Below are positions 41,930 through 50,284 of a stretch of DNA of 64,000 bases, piece after piece (position 1 is the first letter of the stretch; every line of letters starts with the position of its first letter). The notes beneath the pieces were generated by a model, which worked only from the letters and a program-made list of their open reading frames with translations, did no database searches and was not told the DNA's origin. A program made the translations under genes and the position numbers. Source of the DNA: Streptomyces blattellae. Its GTDB lineage: Bacteria; Actinomycetota; Actinomycetes; Streptomycetales; Streptomycetaceae. The stretch covers positions 62,001 through 126,000 of the forward strand of contig NZ_WJBG01000213.1 of the NCBI RefSeq assembly GCF_009709555.1, read 5' to 3'.

Positions 41930-42298
41930 GATGGTTCCAGAGGTGAGGTGTGCGGTATTGCCTGCGCGGCATTGGCCTCTTGATACGGCCGATGACACCG
42001 GAGATCCGCGACTCAACAGTGTCCCTGAAGCCAGTCTTTCCCTAGTCACCGCATCCTGCAACTCAGGCAACGCGCGGGCATATCAATGACCGTTGACACG
42101 GCCTGCTGATGGTGGACGCGACGGCGCGACGCCGGTGATACGGACGGCAGTTGACGCCTGTCGTCGAGAACCGCATCCGCACGGCGGACGGCACCGCCGA
42201 ACGCCTCGCCGTCCTCCGCGAGGACCGCCAACTCGGCCGCCCATGCGCGGCGTTGCGCAACGTGCGGAGCTGTACGCCCTTCAAAGCCACGGCTGGAA
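41930..42298. other. Intergenic region, possible decayed gene
   Basis: The part next to the stalk gene should hold its promoter. Between about 42120 and 42300 a plus-strand frame reads VVENRIRTADGTAERLAVLRE, and another frame continues with ELYALQSHGWNYPTRG. This suggests a frameshifted remnant that I cannot name. There is no intact gene. Confidence 0.35.
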
Positions 42299-42799
42299 CT
42301 ACCCCACCCGCGGAAACCTCGCCTGCAAGGTCCAGATCGCCGGATTCTCCGCCAGGTCGTCATGCAGGTCGCACAGATCGGCGATCAGGTCATGGAGGAA
42401 ATCCCGCGCCTCCCGCCGCAACTCGGCGTGGGAGAAGCTCAGGGGTGCCTCCTCCGCCGGCATCCAGTCGGCTTCGATGTCCACCCATCCGAAGCGGCGC
42501 TCGAAGAGCATGCGGTCGGTGGACTCGGTGAAGTCGAGTTCCGCCCGCTGGGGGCGGGCGGCCCGGGAGCCGGCCGGGTCCCGGTCGATCCGTTCCACGA
42601 TGTCGCACAGCGCCCACGCGAAGTCCAGCACCGGCACCCATCCCCAGGCTGTGGACAACTCCCGGTCCGCCTTGCTGTCGGCGAGATAGACGTCCCCGCA
42701 GAACAGATCGTGCCGCAGCGCACGGACGTCCGCGCGGCGGTAGTCGGTCTGGGGCGGATCGGGGAAACGGGTGGAAAGGGCGTAGCCGATGTCGAGCAC
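42299..42799 (-). CDS. Conserved Streptomyces protein, function unknown
   Basis: This encodes 166 residues from GTG 42799. The protein is rich in Trp, Asp and Arg, with FCGDVYLADSKADRELSTAW, GWVPVLDFAWALCDIVERI and DRMLFERRFGWVDIEADWMP. The sequence LRREARDFLHDLIADLCDLH looks like a C-terminal helix. No enzymatic motif is seen. Similar single genes are found in other streptomycetes, often in immunity-like contexts, but I do not assign a role. It is divergent from the M1 peptidase gene with a 38-bp gap. Confidence 0.6.
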   Translation of the reverse strand: MLDIGYALSTRFPDPPQTDYRRADVRALRHDLFCGDVYLADSKADRELSTAWGWVPVLDFAWALCDIVERIDRDPAGSRAARPQRAELDFTESTDRMLFERRFGWVDIEADWMPAEEAPLSFSHAELRREARDFLHDLIADLCDLHDDLAENPAIWTLQARFPRVG

Positions 42800-42837
42800 G
42801 CAAGCGATGTTGTCACGGCCCCCCTAGGATCACGGAC

Positions 42838-44253
42838 GTGTCCCTGTCCCGATCCGCACGCACTGTCCCGACCTGCGTACTTGCCGCGCTCGCCCTCACG
42901 CTGACCGCATGCGGCGGCGGAGTCGGCGGCACCCCGGGCGGCTCGGGCCTCGGCGACCCGTACTTCCCCAAGGCGGGCAACGACGGCTACGACGTGACGC
43001 ACTACGGCCTGACCCTCGACTACACCCCCGAAACCGAGCACCTCTCCGGCACCGCCGAGATCACGGCGAAGGCCACCCAGGACCTCTCCGCCCTCAACCT
43101 CGATCTCAAGGGCCTGGACGTCGAATCCGTGACCGTGGACACCGAGCGCGCCCGCTGGAACCGCACCGGCCAGGAACTGACCGTCCGCCCGCCCCACGAC
43201 CTGGACGACGGAGCCACCTTCCGCGTCACCGTCCGCTACTCCGGCACCCCCGAGACGATCACCGACCCGGACGGCTCGGACGAGGGCTGGCTGCCCACCG
43301 AGGACGGCGCCCTGGCCCTCGGTGAACCGACGGGCTCCATGGCCTGGTTCCCCGGCAACCACCACCCGTCCGACAAGGCGGCGTACGACCTCGAAGTGAC
43401 CGTGCCGAAGGGGCTGCACGCCGTCTCCAACGGCGAACTGGCCGACGAGACGACCAAGGACGGTCGTACGACCTTCACCTGGCACACCGCCGAGCCCATG
43501 CCGAGCCACGCCGCCACGCTCGCCGTCGGCCGCTACGACATCAGCCGCACCACCGTCGCGGACGACCTGCCGGCGTACACGGCCGTGGACCCCGACCAGA
43601 CCAGGGCGAGCCGGGAGGTGCTGGCGCAGCTCCCCGAGATCATGGCGTGGGCCGAGGACAGCTTCGGGCCGTACCCGTTCTCCTCCACCGGGGCGATCGT
43701 CGAGCGCGAGGGCGACATCGGCTACGCCCTGGAGACCCAGAACCGTCCCGTCTTCCCCGGCGCCCCCGACACGGAACTCCTCGTCCACGAACTCGCCCAC
43801 CAGTGGTACGGCGACTCCGTCTCCCCGAAGACCTGGCGGGACATGTGGCTCAACGAGGGCTTCGCGACCTACGCGGAGTGGCTGTGGCAGGAGGACCACG
43901 ACGGCGACACCGCCCAGGAGATCTTCGACCAGCTCTACGCCGGCGACTACTACGCCGACCCCGAGGACAACGACGCGATCTGGGCCTTCCCGCCCGGAAA
44001 GCCGTCCGACGCCGCGCACATCTCCGACCCCCCGGTCTACGTACGGGGGGCGATGGTCCTCCACAAGATCCGGCAGACCGTCGGCGACGACCGGTTCTAC
44101 GAGATCATCCAGGGCTGGGCCGCCACCCACCGCCACGGCAACGCGGACACCGGCGACTTCACGGCATACGTCGAGCGGCAGGCCCCGGGGCAGGACTTCA
44201 CGCAGATCTGGGCGGAGTGGCTGTACGGCGAGGGCAGGCCGGACCAGCCCTGA
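42838..44253 (+). CDS. M1-family metallopeptidase lipoprotein
   Basis: This encodes 471 residues from GTG 42838. The signal ends in a lipobox (ALTLTACGGG), so the protein is anchored to the outer face of the membrane. The M1 N-terminal beta-domain precedes the catalytic domain with the zinc motif LLVHELAHQWYGDSVSPKTW and, further on, the second ligand in WLNEGFATYAEWLW. The exopeptidase GxMEN loop is replaced by IGYALETQNRP, the variant found in secreted actinobacterial members. The C-terminal ERAP-type domain is missing, as is usual for this short form. It is probably an extracellular aminopeptidase or endopeptidase. Confidence 0.9.
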   Translation: MSLSRSARTVPTCVLAALALTLTACGGGVGGTPGGSGLGDPYFPKAGNDGYDVTHYGLTLDYTPETEHLSGTAEITAKATQDLSALNLDLKGLDVESVTVDTERARWNRTGQELTVRPPHDLDDGATFRVTVRYSGTPETITDPDGSDEGWLPTEDGALALGEPTGSMAWFPGNHHPSDKAAYDLEVTVPKGLHAVSNGELADETTKDGRTTFTWHTAEPMPSHAATLAVGRYDISRTTVADDLPAYTAVDPDQTRASREVLAQLPEIMAWAEDSFGPYPFSSTGAIVEREGDIGYALETQNRPVFPGAPDTELLVHELAHQWYGDSVSPKTWRDMWLNEGFATYAEWLWQEDHDGDTAQEIFDQLYAGDYYADPEDNDAIWAFPPGKPSDAAHISDPPVYVRGAMVLHKIRQTVGDDRFYEIIQGWAATHRHGNADTGDFTAYVERQAPGQDFTQIWAEWLYGEGRPDQP

Positions 44254-44349
44254 CGCCATACGATGGGAATCTCCCGCAAATGGCTATAAACGGGACTTTC
44301 ACCCGCCCTTCGTGTCCCACTGCGGGCACCGCTCGGAGAGGTGCTGCAC

Positions 44350-45420
44350 GTGCGATCCATATGGAACGGCGCCATCTCGTTCGGCCTGGTCAGCATCCCG
44401 ATCAAGCTGGTGAACGCCACCGAGAGCCGCTCGATCTCCTTCCGCCAGATCCACACGGAGGACGGCGGCCGCATCCGCTACCGCAAGGTCTGCGAACTGG
44501 AGGACCGCGAGGTCACGCAGCAGGAGATCGGCAAGGCGTACGAGGACGCGGACGGCTCGCTCATTCCGATCACCGACGAGGACTTGACCCGTCTCCCGCT
44601 TCCCACCGCCAAGACGATCGAGATCGTGGCGTTCGTGCCGAACGACCGGATCGACCCGCTCCAGATGGACGCCGCGTACTACCTCGCGGCGAGCGGCGCC
44701 CCGGCCGCCAAGCCGTACACGCTGCTGCGCGAGGCACTCAAACGGAGCAACAAGGTCGCCATCGCGAAATTCGCCCTGCGGGGGCGGGAGCGGCTGGGCA
44801 TGCTGCGGGTGGTCGGTGACGCGATCGCCATGCACGGGCTGCTGTGGCCGGACGAGGTCCGCGCCCCCGAGGGCGTCGCCCCGGACACCGGGGTCACGGT
44901 CCGCGACAAGGAGCTGGACCTCGCGGACGCCCTGATGGACACCCTCGGCGAGGTCGAGCTGGATGATCTGCACGACGAGTACCGCGAGGCCGTCGAGGAG
45001 GTCATCGCCGCGAAGGCCGCCGGCGAGGCGCCGCCCGAGGCACCCGAGCCCGCGAAGGGCGGCAAGGTCCTGGACCTGATGGCCGCCCTGGAGAAGAGCG
45101 TGCGGGAGGCGAAGGAGTCCCGCGGCGAGGAGGCGGCCGAGGAACCCGCCCAGGAACCCGCCCAGGTAAAACGCCTCCCGGCCCGCAAGACCGCCCGCGC
45201 CGCTCCCAAAGAGCCAGCCGGCAAGAAGTCGACCTCCACGGCCAGGAAGAAGACGGCCGCGAAGAAGACGACAGCCAAGAGCACGACGGGCAAGAGCACG
45301 ACGGGCAAGAGCACGACGGGCAAGAGCGCGACGACGGGCGCGAAGAAGTCGACGGCCGCCAAGAGCACGGCGAAGAAGGCCCAGGCCAAGAAGACGACGT
45401 CCCGGAAGCGGACGGCCTGA
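44350..45420 (+). CDS. ku: Non-homologous end-joining protein Ku
   Basis: This encodes 356 residues from GTG 44350, with GGAGAG 9 nt upstream. The bacterial Ku core spans residues 1-250 (RSIWNGAISFGLVSIPIKLV, then RIRYRKVCELEDREV and DLTRLPLPTAKTIEIVAFVP). It forms the homodimeric DNA-end ring that recruits LigD. The last 80 residues are a Lys/Thr/Ala tail with the repeated unit STTGK (three tandem copies, then ATTGAKKSTAAKS). Such tails thread or slide the ring along DNA. No ligD lies in the window. The repeat is coded by an 18-bp tandem unit prone to length change. Confidence 0.93.
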   Translation: MRSIWNGAISFGLVSIPIKLVNATESRSISFRQIHTEDGGRIRYRKVCELEDREVTQQEIGKAYEDADGSLIPITDEDLTRLPLPTAKTIEIVAFVPNDRIDPLQMDAAYYLAASGAPAAKPYTLLREALKRSNKVAIAKFALRGRERLGMLRVVGDAIAMHGLLWPDEVRAPEGVAPDTGVTVRDKELDLADALMDTLGEVELDDLHDEYREAVEEVIAAKAAGEAPPEAPEPAKGGKVLDLMAALEKSVREAKESRGEEAAEEPAQEPAQVKRLPARKTARAAPKEPAGKKSTSTARKKTAAKKTTAKSTTGKSTTGKSTTGKSATTGAKKSTAAKSTAKKAQAKKTTSRKRTA

Positions 45421-45564
45421 CACCGGCAGGCCTCAGGCTGCCCCGGCAATCGCATCCGTTCGGCAGGCACGGACGCGATTACCGGAACACGGCAACGAAG
45501 AGCGCAGTGGATTGCCCACCGCGCCCGTTGTCTTCTGCCTTCCGTCCATTGAAGCTTTGGCCTC

Positions 45565-46356
45565 GTGACAACAACGCGTACAGACACGGCCAACGGGACA
45601 GGCGAACCGCCGGTGCCCCCGACGAGAACCGGCCGGGGGCCTTCCCGCCGCCCGCTGCTCATGGGCGCGTCGCTGATCACCGCCTCACTGATCTCGGCGC
45701 TTGCCTGCTATGCCGTCTTCGCCGTCTGGCTGCCCTACGATGCCGAGCGCTACCGGGAGTACATGGCGGCCGAACAGTGCCCTGACCGGGCGGCGACGCA
45801 GCGGGCGGAGGACTGTCTGCGTACGGTCTCCTTCACCGTGACGGACACGGAACTCGACGGCGGAAGGGGCTCCAGGTACAGGGCGACCCTGTACGCCGCG
45901 CCCTTCTGGAACCACGTCGTGCCATTCGGCGATCCCGGGCCGGTGCTGGAGCAGCTTCGGCCGGGCGAACGGATCACCGGAACCGTCTGGCGCGGCGCCA
46001 TCATGACGATCGCCAAGGGCGACTCCCGGCAGAACACCTCCGACGCCCCTCGCGACGAAGCCCAGATGACGGCGGCCATCGGCACGTTCGCGGGACTCCT
46101 GTCGGTCCTGGCGCTCGGGTTCGGTGCGGTACGGCTGGCCCGGCCCCGCGACCACGAGCCCTTCACCTGGTACCCGTACGGCAAGTGGCTGCTCATCACC
46201 ATGGGCATCGTCTGCACCGCCGCGGGCTTCCTCACCCTGTGGCCCGGCTGGCCCTGGTGGCTCGTGCCCACCGTCGTGGTCCCGGCCATGGCATACGTGG
46301 CCTGGCAGCTCTACCGCCACTTCCGGCAACGCCTCTCAGCCGTCCCTGCGCCGTGA
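45565..46356 (+). CDS. Hypothetical membrane protein
   Basis: This encodes 263 residues from GTG 45565. A disordered start is followed by a helix (LLMGASLITASLISALACYA). An extracytoplasmic domain of about 110 residues has two cysteines (AAEQCPDRAATQRAEDCLRT), probably a disulfide. Three C-terminal helices follow (IGTFAGLLSVLALGFGAVRL, LLITMGIVCTAAGFLTLWPG, LVPTVVVPAMAYVAWQLY). The domain order suggests a sensor or transporter accessory. No known family is recognised. It converges on the GNAT gene and overlaps it by 21 bp. Confidence 0.6.
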   Translation: MTTTRTDTANGTGEPPVPPTRTGRGPSRRPLLMGASLITASLISALACYAVFAVWLPYDAERYREYMAAEQCPDRAATQRAEDCLRTVSFTVTDTELDGGRGSRYRATLYAAPFWNHVVPFGDPGPVLEQLRPGERITGTVWRGAIMTIAKGDSRQNTSDAPRDEAQMTAAIGTFAGLLSVLALGFGAVRLARPRDHEPFTWYPYGKWLLITMGIVCTAAGFLTLWPGWPWWLVPTVVVPAMAYVAWQLYRHFRQRLSAVPAP

Positions 46357-46908
46357 GTGCAGATGGCCGTCGAGCGGGAAGGACGGCGGCGCCGCGGGCA
46401 GGATCCGGGCGAGGTCGTAGCCGCTCTTGTGCGCCACCCGGCACGAGGCCGGGTTGTCCGCCTGGTGCAGGAGTTCCAGACGTATGAGGTGACCGGCGCC
46501 CAGGTGGTCGAAGGCCCACCGGGTGACGGCTTCCAGGGCCCGCGGCGCCACTCCGCGCCCACGAGCCGGCGCCGCGGTCCAGTAGCCCACCTCGGCCGAC
46601 GGCTTCCCCGGAGCCACGTCCTTGAGCACCACATGCCCGGCCAACTGCCGCTGAGCGGACCCGGGTTGCGCTTCCAGAACCGCGAAGCCGAACCGGTCAC
46701 CGACCGCCCATCCGCGCTCCTGACCCCGCACCCATCTCAGCGCGTCGGCCTCGTTCTCCACGGCAAGGCTCGTCCCCTGCCGCAGCACGGGATCCCGGCC
46801 CGCCTCGACCAGTGCGGGGACGTCCGCCTCGCACCAGGGACGGAGAACCAGGGCGGGAAAGGACGTCGTCGCCTCCCCATGCAGTACGACCCTGTCCTGC
46901 GCCGTCAC
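46336..46908 (-). CDS. GNAT-family N-acetyltransferase (RimJ/RimL type)
   Basis: This encodes 190 residues. The N-terminal strand is FPALVLRPWCEADVPALVEA, and the acetyl-CoA loop is VGYWTAAPARGRGVAPRALE, followed by AFDHLGAGHLIRLELLHQAD and NPASCRVAHKSGYDLARILP. These are typical of RimJ/RimL acetyltransferases acting on N-termini or small molecules. Its start overlaps the stop of the pentapeptide gene by 4 bp (ATGA), so both are co-translated. The target is unknown. Confidence 0.85.
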   Translation of the reverse strand: MTAQDRVVLHGEATTSFPALVLRPWCEADVPALVEAGRDPVLRQGTSLAVENEADALRWVRGQERGWAVGDRFGFAVLEAQPGSAQRQLAGHVVLKDVAPGKPSAEVGYWTAAPARGRGVAPRALEAVTRWAFDHLGAGHLIRLELLHQADNPASCRVAHKSGYDLARILPAAPPSFPLDGHLHSRRRDG

Positions 46909-47573
46909 CCTTCCACCCGAATCCCCAGCTCCCCCGCCAACACCCCGGCCAGTTCGAGCAGTTGACCCGAGCTGATCACCGCGCCCGACAACCGGTCCAC
47001 GCCCCGGCCGATGCCGAGTTCCGCCGCGTCGCGCAGGTCGACGTCCGTCAGCGTCGCCGAGGTGAAGTCGGCCTCCTTGAGGACGCAGCCGGGGAACTCC
47101 ACACGCTCCAGGCGGGCGCCACCGAAGTCCGGTTCGACCAGGACGCAGTTCTCGAAGACGACGTCTCTGAGCCGGGCGGCACGCAGGTTCAGGTAGTCGA
47201 TCTTGCCGCCGCGCAGGACGACGCGTTCCAGGACGGCGCCGTGCAACTGGGCTCCGCCGAGCCGGGCGTCCAGCACTTCGACGTCGCGCAGGGTCGCCTC
47301 CGCGAGGCCGGTGCCCACGCCGCGCGGGGCGGTGAGGACCGAGTCGAGGAAGCGGGCGTGGTGCAGCCGTGTCTCGTCCAGCGCGCAGCCCGTCAGCGCG
47401 CAGTCCATGAAACGGGCACCCCCGCCGTCCTGCCCGGCGAGGTCGGCCTCCCGGAACTCCAGCCCGTCGTAATCCCCGTCCGGCTCCAACTCCTCGCCCC
47501 CGAACGGCTCCAGCGCCGGCAACCGCACCTCCGGCCGCCGCGCCCCCTTCACGGCCCCAGCCTTCTTCACCAC
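46905..47573 (-). CDS. Pentapeptide-repeat protein
   Basis: This encodes 222 residues. Repeated A(D/N)LxX-type pentapeptides are seen (YDGLEFREADLAG, GARFMDCALTGCALDETRLH, ARLRDVVFENCVLVEPDFGG, ARLERVEFPGCVLKEADFTS, ATLTDVDLRDA), giving a right-handed beta-helix. Members of this class can mimic DNA and protect gyrase, but many have no known role. The GTG start (MVKKAGAV) falls inside the first unit of a 23-bp tandem repeat array that extends upstream. Translation initiation is therefore tied to that repeat. It is the first gene of a two-gene operon with the acetyltransferase. Confidence 0.85.
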   Translation of the reverse strand: MVKKAGAVKGARRPEVRLPALEPFGGEELEPDGDYDGLEFREADLAGQDGGGARFMDCALTGCALDETRLHHARFLDSVLTAPRGVGTGLAEATLRDVEVLDARLGGAQLHGAVLERVVLRGGKIDYLNLRAARLRDVVFENCVLVEPDFGGARLERVEFPGCVLKEADFTSATLTDVDLRDAAELGIGRGVDRLSGAVISSGQLLELAGVLAGELGIRVEG

Positions 47574-47703
47574 GCCCTACCGCCCTTCTTCACCACGCCG
47601 CCCTACCACCCGTCTTCACCACGCCCTACCGCCCGTCATCGCCACGCCCTACCACCCGTCATCGCCACGCCCTACCACCCGTCATCGCCACGCCCTACCG
47701 CCC
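47563..47703. repeat. 23-bp tandem repeat array
   Basis: Six units of GTCATCGCCACGCCCTACC plus ACCC or GCCC run without a break; one unit has a 3-bp insertion and the first three read TTCACC in place of ATCGCC. The array covers the start codon and 5' flank of the pentapeptide gene. Confidence 0.85.
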
Positions 47704-47926
47704 GTCACGCCGCACACACCCGCACCACACCCGCATCCCGCCCGTATCACCCCATGCTGCACCCCACCACTGACAATCCCCCTGACCTGCGAAAACTCCA
47801 ACCCAGCACAGTGCTATGTCACATTCCGGCCGCCTCCGACCGTCGTACTCGCAGAAAGGCGACCCAACCAGACCCCACCGACCCAGCCCAACCAGACCCA
47901 GCCCAACCAGAGGGAGACCCCCAGCC
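47704..47926. other. Divergent gap with pyrimidine-rich short repeats
   Basis: No gene is seen. Together with the 23-bp array it makes a 353-bp space between divergent genes. The motif CCCAACCAGACCC recurs three times at about 47866-47910, just before the ribosome site GGGAG of the next gene. Confidence 0.5.
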
Positions 47927-49090
47927 ATGCACCGCATCACCGTCATCGGCGGCGGCTTCGCCGGACTCACCGCGGCCATCACGGCCGCTGAGGCGGGCGC
48001 CAAGGTCACCGTGTACGAAGCCCACCACACCCTCGGCGGGCGGGCGCGGACCGCGGAGGAGCCGTACCGGACGAACGAGGGCCCGCACGCCCTCTACAGC
48101 GGCGGCCCGCACTGGGCCTGGCTCCGGCAGCGCGACCTGATCGGGCCGCTCGCCCCGATCCCGCCCCTGGAGGCGGCCCGGCTGCGGCTGAAGCACCACG
48201 GTGCGCTGCGCCGCACCCCGCCGTTCGCGATGCTCAATCTGCTCCGCCGCAGCGCCCGGCAGGCGCCTGTAGACGTCGACTTCATGACGTGGGCCGAGCG
48301 GGAGGCGGGCGAGGAGGGGGCCCGCGCCGCCGCGCACTACTCTGCCGTCGCGCTCTTCCATCACGACCCCGGCAGCCTGTCCGCGGCCTTCGTGCAGGAG
48401 CGGCTGCGGCGTGCCACGAAGCTGCCGCCGGAGGCGCACTATCCGCGCGGCGGCTGGGCCACGCTCATCGACCGGATGGCCGCCCGCGCCTGGAACCTCG
48501 GCGTCCGGATAGAGACGCTGTCCCGGGTCGACACCCTGCCGACCGACACGCCCGTCGTCGTCGCCACCTCCCTCGACGCCGCCCGCCGCCTGCTGAAGGA
48601 CGACTCCCTGACGTGGCCGAGCGGCCGTACGGCGCTCATCGACCTCGCGGTGCGGACCCGGCGCGGGGACGCCTTCGCCGTCTCCGACCTCGACTCCCCC
48701 GGCTGGCTGGAGCGGTTCACCGCGCAGGACCGGTCGCTCGCGCCTGCCGGTGAGCAGCTCATCCAGGGTCAGATCCCGATCGCCCCGAACGAGTCCCGCT
48801 CGGCCGGTGTCGCCCGTGCCGAGCGGCTGCTCGACATGGCTTTCGAGGGCTGGCGCGACCGGGTCACCTGGCGCCGCGAGTCCGTGGCGAACGGCCGTAC
48901 GGGCGCCGTCGACCTGCCCGGCACCAGCTGGCACGAACGGCCCGCCGTCGACCGCGGCGCCGGCGTCTACCTCGCCGGCGACCAGGTCGCCGCCCCGGGC
49001 GTGCTGTCCGAGGTCTCCTTCAACAGCGCGCTCACCGCGGTGTCGCTGGCCCTCGGCCGCCGCAACACCCTTGACCTCAAGCAAGCTTGA
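47927..49090 (+). CDS. FAD-dependent oxidoreductase (amine oxidase/phytoene desaturase-like)
   Basis: This encodes 387 residues from ATG 47927, with GGGAG upstream. The N-terminal dinucleotide fold is ITVIGGGFAGLTAAITAAEA, followed by KVTVYEAHHTLGGRARTAEE, typical of the NAD(P)-binding Rossmann-like amine-oxidase superfamily. The C-terminal FAD contact is VYLAGDQVAAPGVLSEVSFN. Substrate-binding parts are not diagnostic. Phytoene desaturases are longer (about 500 residues), so it is a short member of unknown substrate. A 17-bp repeat array follows its stop. Confidence 0.8.
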   Translation: MHRITVIGGGFAGLTAAITAAEAGAKVTVYEAHHTLGGRARTAEEPYRTNEGPHALYSGGPHWAWLRQRDLIGPLAPIPPLEAARLRLKHHGALRRTPPFAMLNLLRRSARQAPVDVDFMTWAEREAGEEGARAAAHYSAVALFHHDPGSLSAAFVQERLRRATKLPPEAHYPRGGWATLIDRMAARAWNLGVRIETLSRVDTLPTDTPVVVATSLDAARRLLKDDSLTWPSGRTALIDLAVRTRRGDAFAVSDLDSPGWLERFTAQDRSLAPAGEQLIQGQIPIAPNESRSAGVARAERLLDMAFEGWRDRVTWRRESVANGRTGAVDLPGTSWHERPAVDRGAGVYLAGDQVAAPGVLSEVSFNSALTAVSLALGRRNTLDLKQA

Positions 49091-49115
49091 GGTTGAAGAC
49101 TGGGCGCCATACCGA

Positions 49116-49217
49116 GCGATCGATGCCACTGGGCGATCGATGCAATCAAGCACTCGACGCAACCGAGCTCTCGACGCAATCAAGCGCTCGACACAACCGA
49201 GCTCTCGACACAACCGA
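49116..49217. repeat. 17-bp tandem repeat array
   Basis: Six consecutive 17-mers related to GCTCTCGACGCAACCGA (for example GCGATCGATGCAATCAA, GCACTCGACGCAACCGA, GCTCTCGACACAACCGA) fill the gap between the FAD enzyme gene and the quinone-oxidoreductase-like gene. It ends 22 bp before the next ATG. Confidence 0.85.
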
Positions 49218-49239
49218 GCGATCAAATGAGGAGCGCTCC

Positions 49240-50220
49240 ATGCACGCCATCCGCCTGCACACCTTCGGCCCGGCCGGGAACCTCACCTACGAAGAGGTCA
49301 CGGACCCGCTGCCGGGCCCGGGCCAGGTCCGTATCGCCGTGGAAGCGGCCGGAGTCCACCTCCTCGACACCGCCCTGCGCGAGGGCATGCGGGGCCCCCT
49401 GCCCGAACCCCCGGCCCTGCCCACCGTTCCCGGCCGCGAGGTCGCCGGTGTCGTCGACTCCCTCGGCGACGGCGTCGCCGCGCTGTGGCTCGGCAAGCGC
49501 GTGGTCGCCCACCTCGGCTTCGCGCCCGGAGGGTACGCCGAACTGGCCGTCACCGATGTCGACCGCGTCCACGAGATCCCCGAACGACTGGACTTCGCGC
49601 AGGCCGTCACCATGATCGGCACCGGCCGTACGACGATGGGCATCCTCCAGTTCACCGACCTGGGCCCCGACTCGGTGGCCGTGATCCCGGCGGCGGCCGG
49701 CGGCATCGGCACCCTCCTCGTGCAGTACGCCCACAACGCCGGCGCCACCGTGATCGGCCTCGCGGGCGGCCCCGAGAAGGTCGCGCGTGTACAGGCGAAC
49801 GGCGCCGACCTCGCCGTCGACTACAAGGACCCCGCCTGGCCGGACAAGGTCCGCGCCTTCCTGGGCGGACGGGGCGCCACCGTCGTCTTCGACGGGGTCG
49901 GCGGCGACATCGCCCGCGCGGCCGTCGACCTGCTCGGGCCCGGCGGCCGGCACATCGTCTTCGGCTGGTCCGGCCAGGGCATCCACGACGGCAGTCCGTA
50001 CGTCGTCGAAGGCATTACCGAGCAGGTCCTCGGGCCGGTGATGATGCGGAAGGCGGGCGGCCCCAACCCCGTACACACCCTCGAACTGCGCGCCCTCGCC
50101 GAAGCCGCCGAAGGCCGCCTCACCCCGGCCGTGCAGCGCTTCCCCCTCAGCGAGGCCGCCGCCGCCCACCGAGCACTGGAGACCCGCGGGACCACCGGGA
50201 AGGTCGTACTGGAGCCATGA
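49240..50220 (+). CDS. Zinc-binding-type alcohol dehydrogenase/quinone oxidoreductase
   Basis: This encodes 326 residues from ATG 49240 (GAGGAG upstream). It is a medium-chain dehydrogenase of the QOR branch: LPTVPGREVAGVVDSLGDGV, the nucleotide loop VAVIPAAAGGIGTLLVQYAH, VVFDGVGGDIARAAVDLLGP and the tail HRALETRGTTGKVVLEP. The usual structural zinc cysteines are missing, so it is NADPH:quinone reductase-like. It lies after the 17-bp repeat array and may be transcribed with the FAD enzyme gene. Confidence 0.9.
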   Translation: MHAIRLHTFGPAGNLTYEEVTDPLPGPGQVRIAVEAAGVHLLDTALREGMRGPLPEPPALPTVPGREVAGVVDSLGDGVAALWLGKRVVAHLGFAPGGYAELAVTDVDRVHEIPERLDFAQAVTMIGTGRTTMGILQFTDLGPDSVAVIPAAAGGIGTLLVQYAHNAGATVIGLAGGPEKVARVQANGADLAVDYKDPAWPDKVRAFLGGRGATVVFDGVGGDIARAAVDLLGPGGRHIVFGWSGQGIHDGSPYVVEGITEQVLGPVMMRKAGGPNPVHTLELRALAEAAEGRLTPAVQRFPLSEAAAAHRALETRGTTGKVVLEP

Positions 50221-50284
50221 GCACTCAAGCTGCGGGCACCCGTGCCGCCCAGGACGGCACGGGTGGTCCGCCCACCGCGTCAGC

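Noticed and set aside
42120..42300. Possible gene between the stalk-protein gene and the 166-residue gene
   Set aside because: Protein-like text changes frame and no complete reading frame with a start is seen. It is kept only as a possible remnant.
47563..49217. Possible CRISPR arrays from the 23-bp and 17-bp repeats
   Set aside because: The units are contiguous, with no unique spacers, and no cas genes are present. They are simple tandem repeats.
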